NCBI GenBank assembly: GCA_037783415.1
Contig: JAZGTN010000046.1
Coordinates: 7,687,153 to 7,751,152, forward strand
Length of the DNA: 64,000 nucleotides
Source: Leptasterias polaris
Lineage: Eukaryota; Echinodermata; Asteroidea; Forcipulatida; Asteriidae
Reading direction: 5' to 3'
Shown here: positions 33,501-46,910 of the stretch, in pieces
Layout of the letters: each line of letters starts with the position of its first letter
Numbering within the stretch: position 1 is the first letter of the stretch
The notes under the pieces: generated by a model
Seen by the model: the letters and a program-made list of their open reading frames with translations, nothing else
What the model was told of the DNA's origin: nothing
The model's database searches: none
Made by a program: the position numbers and the translations under genes

Positions 33501-34963
33501 GCGTTAAAGTTGGCCCTATATGACCTGGAAAGTGGAGAAGTGCTTCACGAAAACTGGCAGCAAGTCGGTTTTGGAAAACAAAAAAAAATCATGTTTTTTT
33601 CTTCTGGGGTAGTTAGCAAAAATTCCAAACGGCTGACCTGCCAAAAATTGAAAAGAATTCTGAAGTTCAGTCGTCCGAAAATATGTTTGATTGGTTTTCA
33701 AGAGGCTGAGAGACTTACACGATTTTTTGAGTATTTTTGAATATTTAGCATTGGTTCCTATGCAGTGTGTGGCGCCCTCTTGCGGTACTTCTTGCGCTAA
33801 CTGGGTGGGCGGTAACTGGATGTTCCACTTCCATTATCACGGTCGGTATTGCTGCAAAAAACTCTCCCATCCACCTTAATACACAAAACTTGCAAAAACT
33901 TATGTTTCATCTTTGTTGATGTATTTGTTTAATGTTATAATAACATCCTATTCCAGACGTGAATTAAGGGCAAGCAATATTTTACTCAGGACTGTATGTA
34001 GATTTGATACATATACTTATGAACTTTTCCATCTTTGTTGACCCTTGGCAATTAAAATCAAGAAGAGCTGGCAATGTTTTTATTTTTTATTATTGTAGTT
34101 GGATATCTGAACTATATTTCCACCAAGTTTGTTGACTCTCAGCCCTGCACTAATTAAGTTATGGTTAACTGCGTAGATGGCATATTTCCTTAGTAGAACT
34201 GTCAAGTGTTTTCCTAAAGCCTAGATATCTACAGTGAAAATTTTCACACAATTGTTTTTTATTTCATCGTGAAGAGGACGATGAACTCTTTCTTTTGATG
34301 TATAAGTCGACAGAAATTGATGCAGTTTAAGGGAATTAACGGGGCTCTAACTGTACGCCAGAAACACTACAAATTAACTCCCCGGAAGTGTCCATTTTGC
34401 GCTGAAACTAGTTGGTGCCCGTACTCGGCCACTGTAAGATTTTTGAGCGAGCTGCTCCACCAGGTGTTATGGTCCCAGGTGGGGATCAAATAGCCAAGAT
34501 TTGAGTTTAAATCGCTGACCCCCCACCTTGTCGATTTTTCAAGATTTTGCATGGTCTTCTCGTAAACGAACACTTAAGCGCCCTCTTGCTTTCAATGTTT
34601 CCTAACTTTGTTGTTGCACCCAAAGGAACAATATTTGAAAAAGACTACGAACCTGAAAATTGGAAACGACGTGACTGCGTGCCGTGCGTTGTGTAAAAAT
34701 TGTGGTGAGCGCAATGCGGTCCGTGTTTTGAGGAATTTTTCGATGCTTATCGGAATCGTAAAAATGTAAACTAATTACCGGATATTTAGTATGCATCTTA
34801 CAATTTTACTAAGGGCACCTTATGAAGTATGATTACACCAAAAATGAATGCCAAGGCGTGCATTTTAGAGGTATCAGGCGTGTGATTATTCGCACTCCTG
34901 GGAAAGCTTTTAGACGTGCGATGGCGTGCGGGTGCGATCGCACGCCTCAAATCAGAAGGACTG
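30508..34963. mobile_element. 4456-bp element with 17-bp inverted ends, no known protein
   Basis: CAGTCCTTCTGATTTGA stands at 30508 and, on the minus strand, at 34963. CATGTA flanks both sides (30502-30507, 34964-34969), a probable 6-bp target duplication. Just inside each end there are AGGCGTGYG words (30531, 34859, 34878, 34941). Deeper, 31322-31382 and 34510-34580 are inversely related (ACGAGAGGACCATGCA..GGTGGGGGTCA versus ACGAGAAGACCATGCA..GGTGGGGGGTCA). No frame shows a transposase, so this is a non-autonomous or fully decayed element of uncertain superfamily. It begins 20 bases from the hAT target duplication. Confidence 0.72.
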
Positions 34964-34969
34964 CATGTA

Positions 34970-35897
34970 GGACCTTGTTCTCTGCTCCAATGGTTAATTT
35001 AGAAGTGTTACCAACTGTTGGTAGACTTCAAACTTTATAGTAAAAATACACGAAAACAAAGTGGTTGACAGAAATTACCATCTTTTAAGTTTGAAATGTT
35101 ACTATTGTTGATTCGTTGTTTTGGCTAGGCGAGAGCGAAGCGCGAAACCCCTTGCGGCGTGGGGTCCGGGCCCTTAAAATGTGAAGTTCTAGATGCTCTC
35201 TGCTGCAATCTGGTGCATTTTAGAGCCTTTGAAATCGCAATATAATGGTCAAACAAAGGCATTTTTATTTAATATAGCATAAATAGATTGGCCAGGGTTC
35301 CCCTTTGGGTGGTGAACCCATTTCAACTGATTTATTCCGATTTATTTTCAGTTTACACAGAAAATAAGATTCTCTGTAAATTAAAAAGAAGTCAAAATAA
35401 TTTGTTTACATACGTGATATATTGTTTGTCAATTAAATTTCCTCAAGTAGCCCCAATTATAAAACATAAATAAAACAGACATGCTCAACACCGCTCTAAA
35501 CATGTATGCACATGTTTTTTTGTAGCACGGATTACGCATGTGGGATTGAGCGAGCGATCAACGTGCTTGCTCTTTTGGGGTCGAGAATGAGCATGGTTTC
35601 GCTGGTACCCGTCTTCGGAAAAAGGTGCACGTGGCATCGAAGGGAAACAGTTAACTGACTTCAGTGGCCATGTGCGCTTTTCTCAACAGGGAGGTCTAGA
35701 AACCATGTTAAAATAATAGTGCACTTTATGTGTACATGAAAATGCATTGAAATAGTTCCGGCAATAATGAAGCTGGGTTGAGTGAATGTTTATTTACTGG
35801 ATTAGGGGGATTATCTCAGTGGGGAAGAGGAAGTTTGTTTACTTAAAGACTCCCACAGAGGTTAAAAAGGATGTGTGAAAACTGCCAAGATTTTTAA
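34970..35897. other. No recognised gene
   Basis: Contains a GC-rich patch at 35128-35172 (GCGAGAGCGAAGCGCGAAAC, CTTGCGGCGTGGGGTCCGGG) that stands out from its AT-rich surroundings and looks like a dispersed-repeat end, but I cannot name it. The rest is plain. Confidence 0.35.
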
Positions 35898-36250
35898 AGG
35901 GGTTTGAAGATATTCAATTTTGTTTTGTCTCCGATCAAGCTGAGATTGAACCATGTAGCTTCAGAACACCAATTTTGAAGAGTTTGAATATTTTTTTCTC
36001 TCCGATCGACTGAGATTTAACCAGGAGCTTCACAACTAATTAATCGCCAACCATCTAGAAGACTTTGAATATTTTTTCTCTCCGATCGAGCTGAGGTTTA
36101 AGCAGCATCTTCACAACACCCTTGTTTCTTATTACAGAACTCATCTGCAAGCATTCCGAAGACTTTGAATATTTTTTCTCTCCGATCGAGCTGAGATTTA
36201 ACCAGCAGCTTCACAACACCCTTGTTTCTTATTACAGAATTAATCTCAGC
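35898..36250. repeat. Diverged left edge of the satellite array
   Basis: Monomers with TCCGATCGAGCTGAGATT and TTATTACAGAA words, including a shortened ~81-bp unit. They match 18240-18532 with one visible substitution over about 290 bp. Regular 100-bp class-A monomers start at about 36240. Confidence 0.9.
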
Positions 36251-39200
36251 GTGTTTGGAGGGGTTTGAATTTTTTTCGTCTCAGAATACGCTCAGAATGA
36301 ACCAGTTTGTTCACAACACCCTTGTTTCTTAGTAAAAAATTAATCTCAGCGTGTTTGGAGGGGTTTGAATTTTTTTCGTCTCAGAATACGCTCAGAATGA
36401 ACCAGTTTGTTCACAACACCCTTGTTTCTTAGTAAAAAATTAATCTCAGCGTGTTTGGAGGGGTTTGAATTTTTTTCGTCTCAGAATACGCTCAGAATGA
36501 ACCAGTTTGTTCACAACACCCTTGTTTCTTACTAAAAAATTAATCTCAGCGTGTTTGGAGGGGTTTGAATTTTTTTCGTCTCAGAATACGCTCAGAATGA
36601 ACCAGTTTGTTCAGAACACCCTTGTTTCTTAGTAAAAAATTAATCTCAGCGTGTTTGGAGGGGTTTGAATTTTTTTCGTCTCAGAATACGCTCAGAATGA
36701 ACCAGTTTGTTCACAACACCCTTGTTTCTTACTAAAAAATTAATCTCAGCGTGTTTGGAGGGGTTTGAATTTTTTTCGTCTCAGAATACGCTCAGAATGA
36801 ACCAGTTTGTTCACAACACCCTTGTTTCTTAGTAAAAAATTAATCTCAGCGTGTTTGGAGGGGTTTGAATTTTTTTCGTCTCAGAATACGCTCAGAATGA
36901 ACCAGTTTGTTCACAACACCCTTGTTTCTTACTAAAAAATTAATCTCAGCGTGTTTGGAGGGGTTTGAATTTTTTTCGTCTCAGAATACGCTCAGAATGA
37001 ACCAGTTTGTTCACAACACCCTTGTTTCTTAGTAAAAAATTAATCTCAGCGTGTTTGGAGGGGTTTGAATTTTTTTCGTCTCAGAATACGCTCAGAATGA
37101 ACCAGTTTGTTCACAACACCCTTGTTTCTTAGTAAAAAATTAATCTCAGCGTGTTTGGAGGGGTTTGAATTTTTTTCGTCTCAGAATACGCTCAGAATGA
37201 ACCAGTTTGTTCACAACACCCTTGTTTCTTAGTAAAAAATTAATCTCAGCGTGTTTGGAGGGGTTTGAATTTTTTTCGTCTCAGAATACGCTCAGAATGA
37301 ACCAGTTTGTTCACAACACCCTTGTTTCTTACTAAAAAATTAATCTCAGCGTGTTTTGAGGGGTTTGAATTTTTTTCGTCTCAGAATACGCTCAGAATGA
37401 ACCAGTTTGTTCACAACACCCTTGTTTCTTACTAAAAAATTAATCTCAGCGTGTTTGGAGGGGTTTGAATTTTTTTCGTCTCAGAATACGCTCAGAATGA
37501 ACCAGTTTGTTCACAACACCCTTGTTTCTTAGTAAAAAATTAATCTCAGCGTGTTTGGAGGGGTTTGAATTTTTTTCGTCTCAGAATACGCTCAGAATCA
37601 ACCAGTTTGTTCACAACACCCTTGTTTCTTAGTAAAAAATTAATCTCAGCGTGTTTGGAGGGGTTTGAATTTTTTTCGTCTCAGAATACGCTCAGAATGA
37701 ACCAGTTTGTTCACAACACCCTTGTTTCTTAGTAAAAAATTAATCTCAGCGTGTTTGGAGGGGTTTGAATTTTTTTCGTCTCAGAATACGCTCAGAATGA
37801 ACCAGTTTGTTCACAACACCCTTGTTTCTTAGTAAAAAATTAATCTCAGCGTGTTTGGAGGGGTTTGAATTTTTTTCGTCTCAGAATACGCTCAGAATGA
37901 ACCAGTTTGTTCACAACACCCTTGTTTCTTAGTAAAAAATTAATCTCAGCGTGTTTGGAGGGGTTTGAATTTTTTTCGTCTCAGAATACGCTCAGAATGA
38001 ACCAGTTTGTTCACAACACCCTTGTTTCTTAGTAAAAAATTAATCTCAGCGTGTTTGGAGGGGTTTGAATTTTTTTCGTCTCAGAATACGCTCAGAATGA
38101 ACCAGTTTTATCACAACACCCTTGTTTCTTAGTAAAAAATTAATCTCAGCGTGTTTGGAGGGGTTTGAATTTTTTTTCGTCTCAGAATACGCTCAGAATG
38201 AACCAGTTTGTTCACAACACCCTTGTTTCTTACTAAAAAATTAATCTCAGCGTGTTTGGAGGGGTTTGAATTTTTTTCGTCTCAGAATACGCTCAGAATG
38301 AACCAGTTTGTTCACATCACCCTTGTTTCTTAGTAAAAAATTAATCTCAGCGTGTTTGGAGGGGTTTGAATTTTTTTCGTCTCAGAATACGCTCAGAATG
38401 AACCAGTTTGTTCACAACACCCTTGTTTCTTAGTAAAAAATTAATCTCAGCGTGTTTGGAGGGGTTTGAATTTTTTTCGTCTCAGAATACGCTCAGAATG
38501 AACCAGTTTGTTCACAACACCCTTGTTTCTTAGTAAAAAATTAATCTCAGCGTGTTTGGAGGGGTTTGAATTTTTTTCGTCTCAGAATACGCTCAGAATG
38601 AACCAGTTTGTTCACAACACCCTTGTTTCTTAGTAAAAAATTAATCTCAGCGTGTTTGGAGGGGTTTGAATTTTTTTCGTCTCAGAATACGCTCAGAATG
38701 AACCAGTTTGTTCACAACACCCTTGTTTCTTAGTAAAAAATTAATCTCAGCGTGTTTGGAGGGGTTTGAATTTTTTTCGTCTCAGAATACGCTCAGAATG
38801 AACCAGTTTGTTCACAACACCCTTGTTTCTTAGTAAAAAATTAATCTCAGCGTGTTTGGAGGGGTTTGAATTTTTTTCGTCTCAGAATACGCTCAGAATG
38901 AACCAGTTTGTTCACAACACCCTTGTTTCTTAGTAAAAAATTAATCTCAGCGTGTTTGGAGGGGTTTGAATTTTTTTCGTCTCAGAATACGCTCAGAATG
39001 AACCAGTTTGTTCACAACACCCTTGTTTCTTACTAAAAAATTAATCTCAGCGTGTTTTGAGGGGTTTGAATTTTTTTCGTCTCAGAATACGCTCAGAATG
39101 AACCAGTTTGTTCACAACACCCTTGTTTCTTACTAAAAAATTAATCTCAGCGTGTTTGGAGGGGTTTGAATTTTTTTCGTCTCAGAATACGCTCAGAATG

Positions 39201-39490
39201 AACCAGTTTGTTCACAACACCCTTGTTTCTTAGTAAAAAATTAATCTCAGCGTGTTTGGAGGGGTTTGAATTTTTTTTCGTCTCAGAATACGCTCAGAAT
39301 GAACCAGTTTGTTCACAACACCCTTGTTTCTTAGTAAAAAATTAATCTCAGCGTGTTTGGAGGGGTTTGAATTTTTTTCGTCTCAGAATACGCTCAGAAT
39401 GAACCAGTTTGTTCACAACACCCTTGTTTCTTAGTAAAAAATTAATCTCAGCGTGTTTGGAGGGGTTTGAATTTTTTTCGTCTCAGAATA
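36251..39490. repeat. Class-A block 1
   Basis: About 32 class-A monomers with few private changes (for example ACTAAA for AGTAAA, GTTTTATCAC near 38106, an extra T near 38171). Parts correspond to 40400-42000 at an offset of about 3503 bp. Confidence 0.9.
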
Positions 39491-40400
39491 CGCTCAGAAT
39501 CAACCAGTTTGTTCAGTACACCCATGTTTCTTAGTAAAGAATTAATCTCAGCGCATTCTGAGGGGTTTGAATTTTTTTTCGTCTCAGAATACGCTCAGAA
39601 TCAACCAGTTTGTTCAGTACACCCTTGTTTCTTAGTAAAGAATTAATCTCAGCGCGTTCTGAGGGGTTTGAATTTTTTTCGTCTCAGAATACGCTCAGAA
39701 TCAACCAGTTTGTTCAGTACACCCATGTTTCTTAGTAAAGAATTAATCTCGGCGCATTCTGAGGGGTTTGAATTTTTTTCGTCTCAGAATACGCTCAGAA
39801 TCAACCAGTTTGTTCAGTACACCCATGTTTCTTAGTAAAGAATTAATCTCGGCGCATTCTGAGGGGTTTGAATTTTTTTCGTCTCAGAATACGCTCAGAA
39901 TCAACCAGTTTGTTCAGTACACCCATGTTTCTTAGTAAAGAATTAATCTCGGCGCATTCTGAGGGGTTTGAATTTTTTTCGTCTCAGAATACGCTCAGAA
40001 TCAACCAGTTTGTTCAGTACACCCATGTTTCTTAGTAAAGAATTAATCTCGGCGCATTCTGAGGGGTTTGAATTTTTTTCGTCTCAGAATACGCTCAGAA
40101 TCAACCAGTTTTTTCAGTACACCCATGTTTCTTAGTAAAGAATTAATCTCGGCGCATTCTGAGGGGTTTGAATTTTTTTCGTCTCAGAATACGCTCAGAA
40201 TCAACCAGTTTGTTCAGTACACCCATGTTTCTTAGTAAAGAATTAATCTCGGCGCATTCTGAGGGGTTTGAATTTTTTTCGTCTCAGAATACGCTCAGAA
40301 TCAACCAGTTTGTTCAGTACACCCATGTTTCTTAGTAAAGAATTAATCTCGGCGCATTCTGAGGGGTTTGAATTTTTTTCGTCTCAGAATACGCTCAGAA
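39491..40400. repeat. Class-B island inside class A
   Basis: About nine class-B monomers (AATCAACC, GTACACCCATG) embedded between class-A blocks, several identical to each other. The flanking class-A material is duplicated around it. Confidence 0.9.
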
Positions 40401-43400
40401 TGAACCAGTTTGTTCACAACACCCTTGTTTCTTAGTAAAAAATTAATCTCAGCGTGTTTGGAGGGGTTTGAATTTTTTTCGTCTCAGAATACGCTCAGAA
40501 TGAACCAGTTTGTTCACAACACCCTTGTTTCTTAGTAAAAAATTAATCTCAGCGTGTTTGGAGGGGTTTGAATTTTTTTCGTCTCAGAATACGCTCAGAA
40601 TGAACCAGTTTGTTCACAACACCCTTGTTTCTTAGTAAAAAATTAATCTCAGCGTGTTTGGAGGGGTTTGAATTTTTTTCGTCTCAGAATACGCTCAGAA
40701 TGAACCAGTTTGTTCACAACACCCTTGTTTCTTAGTAAAAAATTAATCTCAGCGTGTTTGGAGGGGTTTGAATTTTTTTCGTCTCAGAATACGCTCAGAA
40801 TGAACCAGTTTGTTCACAACACCCTTGTTTCTTACTAAAAAATTAATCTCAGCGTGTTTTGAGGGGTTTGAATTTTTTTCGTCTCAGAATACGCTCAGAA
40901 TGAACCAGTTTGTTCACAACACCCTTGTTTCTTACTAAAAAATTAATCTCAGCGTGTTTGGAGGGGTTTGAATTTTTTTCGTCTCAGAATACGCTCAGAA
41001 TGAACCAGTTTGTTCACAACACCCTTGTTTCTTAGTAAAAAATTAATCTCAGCGTGTTTGGAGGGGTTTGAATTTTTTTCGTCTCAGAATACGCTCAGAA
41101 TCAACCAGTTTGTTCACAACACCCTTGTTTCTTAGTAAAAAATTAATCTCAGCGTGTTTGGAGGGGTTTGAATTTTTTTCGTCTCAGAATACGCTCAGAA
41201 TGAACCAGTTTGTTCACAACACCCTTGTTTCTTAGTAAAAAATTAATCTCAGCGTGTTTGGAGGGGTTTGAATTTTTTTCGTCTCAGAATACGCTCAGAA
41301 TGAACCAGTTTGTTCACAACACCCTTGTTTCTTAGTAAAAAATTAATCTCAGCGTGTTTGGAGGGGTTTGAATTTTTTTCGTCTCAGAATACGCTCAGAA
41401 TGAACCAGTTTGTTCACAACACCCTTGTTTCTTAGTAAAAAATTAATCTCAGCGTGTTTGGAGGGGTTTGAATTTTTTTCGTCTCAGAATACGCTCAGAA
41501 TGAACCAGTTTGTTCACAACACCCTTGTTTCTTAGTAAAAAATTAATCTCAGCGTGTTTGGAGGGGTTTGAATTTTTTTCGTCTCAGAATACGCTCAGAA
41601 TGAACCAGTTTTATCACAACACCCTTGTTTCTTAGTAAAAAATTAATCTCAGCGTGTTTGGAGGGGTTTGAATTTTTTTTCGTCTCAGAATACGCTCAGA
41701 ATGAACCAGTTTGTTCACAACACCCTTGTTTCTTACTAAAAAATTAATCTCAGCGTGTTTGGAGGGGTTTGAATTTTTTTCGTCTCAGAATACGCTCAGA
41801 ATGAACCAGTTTGTTCACATCACCCTTGTTTCTTAGTAAAAAATTAATCTCAGCGTGTTTGGAGGGGTTTGAATTTTTTTCGTCTCAGAATACGCTCAGA
41901 ATGAACCAGTTTGTTCACAACACCCTTGTTTCTTAGTAAAAAATTAATCTCAGCGTGTTTGGAGGGGTTTGAATTTTTTTCGTCTCAGAATACGCTCAGA
42001 ATGAACCAGTTTGTTCACAACACCCTTGTTTCTTAGTAAAAAATTAATCTCAGCGTGTTTGGAGGGGTTTGAATTTTTTTCGTCTCAGAATACGCTCAGA
42101 ATGAACCAGTTTGTTCACAACACCCTTGTTTCTTACTAAAAAATTAATCTCAGCGTGTTTGGAGGGGTTTGAATTTTTTTCGTCTCAGAATACGCTCAGA
42201 ATGAACCAGTTTGTTCACAACACCCTTGTTTCTTAGTAAAAAATTAATCTCAGCGTGTTTGGAGGGGTTTGAATTTTTTTCGTCTCAGAATACGCTCAGA
42301 ATGAACCAGTTTGTTCACAACACCCTTGTTTCTTAGTAAAAAATTAATCTCAGCGTGTTTGGAGGGGTTTGAATTTTTTTCGTCTCAGAATACGCTCAGA
42401 ATCAACCAGTTTGTTCACAACACCCTTGTTTCTTAGTAAAAAATTAATCTCAGCGTGTTTGGAGGGGTTTGAATTTTTTTCGTCTCAGAATACGCTCAGA
42501 ATGAACCAGTTTGTTCACAACACCCTTGTTTCTTAGTAAAAAATTAATCTCAGCGTGTTTGGAGGGGTTTGAATTTTTTTCGTCTCAGAATACGCTCAGA
42601 ATGAACCAGTTTGTTCACAACACCCTTGTTTCTTAGTAAAAAATTAATCTCAGCGTGTTTGGAGGGGTTTGAATTTTTTTCGTCTCAGAATACGCTCAGA
42701 ATGAACCAGTTTGTTCACAACACCCTTGTTTCTTAGTAAAAAATTAATCTCAGCGTGTTTGGAGGGGTTTGAATTTTTTTCGTCTCAGAATACGCTCAGA
42801 ATGAACCAGTTTGTTCACAACACCCTTGTTTCTTAGTAAAAAATTAATCTCAGCGTGTTTGGAGGGGTTTGAATTTTTTTCGTCTCAGAATACGCTCAGA
42901 ATGAACCAGTTTTATCACAACACCCTTGTTTCTTAGTAAAAAATTAATCTCAGCGTGTTTGGAGGGGTTTGAATTTTTTTTCGTCTCAGAATACGCTCAG
43001 AATGAACCAGTTTGTTCACAACACCCTTGTTTCTTACAAAAAAATTAATCTCAGCGTGTTTGGAGGGGTTTGAATTTTTTTCGTCTCAGAATACGCTCAG
43101 AATGAACCAGTTTGTTCACATCACCCTTGTTTCTTAGTAAAAAATTAATCTCAGCGTGTTTGGAGGGGTTTGAATTTTTTTCGTCTCAGAATACGCTCAG
43201 AATGAACCAGTTTGTTCACAACACCCTTGTTTCTTAGTAAAAAATTAATCTCAGCGTGTTTGGAGGGGTTTGAATTTTTTTCGTCTCAGAATACGCTCAG
43301 AATGAACCAGTTTGTTCACAACACCCTTGTTTCTTAGTAAAAAATTAATCTCAGCGTGTTTGGAGGGGTTTGAATTTTTTTCGTCTCAGAATACGCTCAG

Positions 43401-46400
43401 AATGAACCAGTTTGTTCACAACACCCTTGTTTCTTAGTAAAAAATTAATCTCAGCGTGTTTGGAGGGGTTTGAATTTTTTTCGTCTCAGAATACGCTCAG
43501 AATGAACCAGTTTGTTCACAACACCCTTGTTTCTTAGTAAAAAATTAATCTCAGCGTGTTTGGAGGGGTTTGAATTTTTTTCGTCTCAGAATACGCTCAG
43601 AATGAACCAGTTTGTTCACAACACCCTTGTTTCTTAGTAAAAAATTAATCTCAGCGTGTTTGGAGGGGTTTGAATTTTTTTCGTCTCAGAATACGCTCAG
43701 AATGAACCAGTTTGTTCAGAACACCCTTGTTTCTTAGTAAAAAATTAATCTCAGCGTGTTTGGAGGGGTTTGAATTTTTTTCGTCTCAGAATACGCTCAG
43801 AATGAACCAGTTTGTTCACAACACCCTTGTTTCTTAGTAAAAAATTAATCTCAGCGTGTTTGGAGGGGTTTGAATTTTTTTCGTCTCAGAATACGCTCAG
43901 AATGAACCAGTTTGTTCACAACACCCTTGTTTCTTAGTAAAAAATTAATCTCAGCGTGTTTGGAGGGGTTTGAATTTTTTTCGTCTCAGAATACGCTCAG
44001 AATGAACCAGTTTGTTCACAACACCCTTGTTTCTTAGTAAAAAATTAATCTCAGCGTGTTTGGAGGGGTTTGAATTTTTTTCGTCTCAGAATACGCTCAG
44101 AATGAACCAGTTTGTTCACAACACCCTTGTTTCTTAGTAAAAAATTAATCTCAGCGTGTTTGGAGGGGTTTGAATTTTTTTCGTCTCAGAATACGCTCAG
44201 AATGAACCAGTTTTATCACAACACCCTTGTTTCTTAGTAAAAAATTAATCTCAGCGTGTTTGGAGGGGTTTGAATTTTTTTTCGTCTCAGAATACGCTCA
44301 GAATGAACCAGTTTGTTCACAACACCCTTGTTTCTTACTAAAAAATTAATCTCAGCGTGTTTGGAGGGGTTTGAATTTTTTTCGTCTCAGAATACGCTCA
44401 GAATGAACCAGTTTGTTCACATCACCCTTGTTTCTTAGTAAAAAATTAATCTCAGCGTGTTTGGAGGGGTTTGAATTTTTTTCGTCTCAGAATACGCTCA
44501 GAATGAACCAGTTTGTTCACAACACCCTTGTTTCTTAGTAAAAAATTAATCTCAGCGTGTTTGGAGGGGTTTGAATTTTTTTCGTCTCAGAATACGCTCA
44601 GAATGAACCAGTTTGTTCACAACACCCTTGTTTCTTAGTAAAAAATTAATCTCAGCGTGTTTGGAGGGGTTTGAATTTTTTTCGTCTCAGAATACGCTCA
44701 GAATGAACCAGTTTGTTCACAACACCCTTGTTTCTTACTAAAAAATTAATCTCAGCGTGTTTGGAGGGGTTTGAATTTTTTTCGTCTCAGAATACGCTCA
44801 GAATGAACCAGTTTGTTCACAACACCCTTGTTTCTTAGTAAAAAATTAATCTCAGCGTGTTTGGAGGGGTTTGAATTTTTTTCGTCTCAGAATACGCTCA
44901 GAATGAACCAGTTTGTTCACAACACCCTTGTTTCTTAGTAAAAAATTAATCTCAGCGTGTTTGGAGGGGTTTGAATTTTTTTCGTCTCAGAATACGCTCA
45001 GAATCAACCAGTTTGTTCACAACACCCTTGTTTCTTAGTAAAAAATTAATCTCAGCGTGTTTGGAGGGGTTTGAATTTTTTTCGTCTCAGAATACGCTCA
45101 GAATGAACCAGTTTGTTCACAACACCCTTGTTTCTTAGTAAAAAATTAATCTCAGCGTGTTTGGAGGGGTTTGAATTTTTTTCGTCTCAGAATACGCTCA
45201 GAATGAACCAGTTTGTTCACAACACCCTTGTTTCTTAGTAAAAAATTAATCTCAGCGTGTTTGGAGGGGTTTGAATTTTTTTCGTCTCAGAATACGCTCA
45301 GAATGAACCAGTTTGTTCACAACACCCTTGTTTCTTAGTAAAAAATTAATCTCAGCGTGTTTGGAGGGGTTTGAATTTTTTTCGTCTCAGAATACGCTCA
45401 GAATGAACCAGTTTGTTCACAACACCCTTGTTTCTTAGTAAAAAATTAATCTCAGCGTGTTTGGAGGGGTTTGAATTTTTTTCGTCTCAGAATACGCTCA
45501 GAATGAACCAGTTTTATCACAACACCCTTGTTTCTTAGTAAAAAATTAATCTCAGCGTGTTTGGAGGGGTTTGAATTTTTTTTCGTCTCAGAATACGCTC
45601 AGAATGAACCAGTTTGTTCACAACACCCTTGTTTCTTACTAAAAAATTAATCTCAGCGTGTTTGGAGGGGTTTGAATTTTTTTCGTCTCAGAATACGCTC
45701 AGAATGAACCAGTTTGTTCACATCACCCTTGTTTCTTAGTAAAAAATTAATCTCAGCGTGTTTGGAGGGGTTTGAATTTTTTTCGTCTCAGAATACGCTC
45801 AGAATGAACCAGTTTGTTCACAACACCCTTGTTTCTTAGTAAAAAATTAATCTCAGCGTGTTTGGAGGGGTTTGAATTTTTTTCGTCTCAGAATACGCTC
45901 AGAATGAACCAGTTTGTTCACAACACCCTTGTTTCTTAGTAAAAAATTAATCTCAGCGTGTTTGGAGGGGTTTGAATTTTTTTCGTCTCAGAATACGCTC
46001 AGAATGAACCAGTTTGTTCACAACACCCTTATTTCTTACTAAAAAATTAATCTCAGCGTGTTTGGAGGGGTTTGAATTTTTTTCGTCTCAGAATACGCTC
46101 AGAATGAACCAGTTTGTTCACAACACCCTTGTTTCTTAGTAAAAAATTAATCTCAGCGTGTTTGGAGGGGTTTGAATTTTTTTCGTCTCAGAATACGCTC
46201 AGAATGAACCAGTTTGTTCACAACACCCTTGTTTCTTAGTAAAAAATTAATCTCAGCGTGTTTGGAGGGGTTTGAATTTTTTTCGTCTCAGAATACGCTC
46301 AGAATGAACCAGTTTGTTCACAACACCCTTGTTTCTTAGTAAAAAATTAATCTCAGCGTGTTTGGAGGGGTTTGAATTTTTTTCGTCTCAGAATACGCTC

Positions 46401-46910
46401 AGAATGAACCAGTTTGTTCAGAACACCCTTGTTTCTTAGTAAAAAATTAATCTCAGCGTGTTTGGAGGGGTTTGAATTTTTTTCGTCTCAGAATACGCTC
46501 AGAATGAACCAGTTTGTTCACAACACCCTTGTTTCTTAGTAAAAAATTAATCTCAGCGTGTTTGGAGGGGTTTGAATTTTTTTCGTCTCAGAATACGCTC
46601 AGAATGAACCAGTTTGTTCACAACACCCTTGTTTCTTAGTAAAAAATTAATCTCAGCGTGTTTGGAGGGGTTTGAATTTTTTTCGTCTCAGAATACGCTC
46701 AGAATGAACCAGTTTGTTCACAACACCCTTGTTTCTTAGTAAAAAATTAATCTCAGCGTGTTTGGAGGGGTTTGAATTTTTTTCGTCTCAGAATACGCTC
46801 AGAATGAACCAGTTTGTTCACAACACCCTTGTTTCTTAGTAAAAAATTAATCTCAGCGTGTTTGGAGGGGTTTGAATTTTTTTCGTCTCAGAATACGCTC
46901 AGAATGAACC
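40401..46910. repeat. Class-A block 2 with 13-monomer (1301-bp) higher-order repeat
   Basis: The rare marker CCAGTTTTATCAC occurs at 41604, 42905, 44206 and 45507, each time followed one unit later by an 8-T run and two units later by CACATCACCC. The spacing is exactly 1301 bp (13 monomers plus the extra T). Secondary markers (ACTAAA at about +532, AATCAACC at about +797) agree better between 41604 and 44206, suggesting a 26-monomer superunit. Confidence 0.93.
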
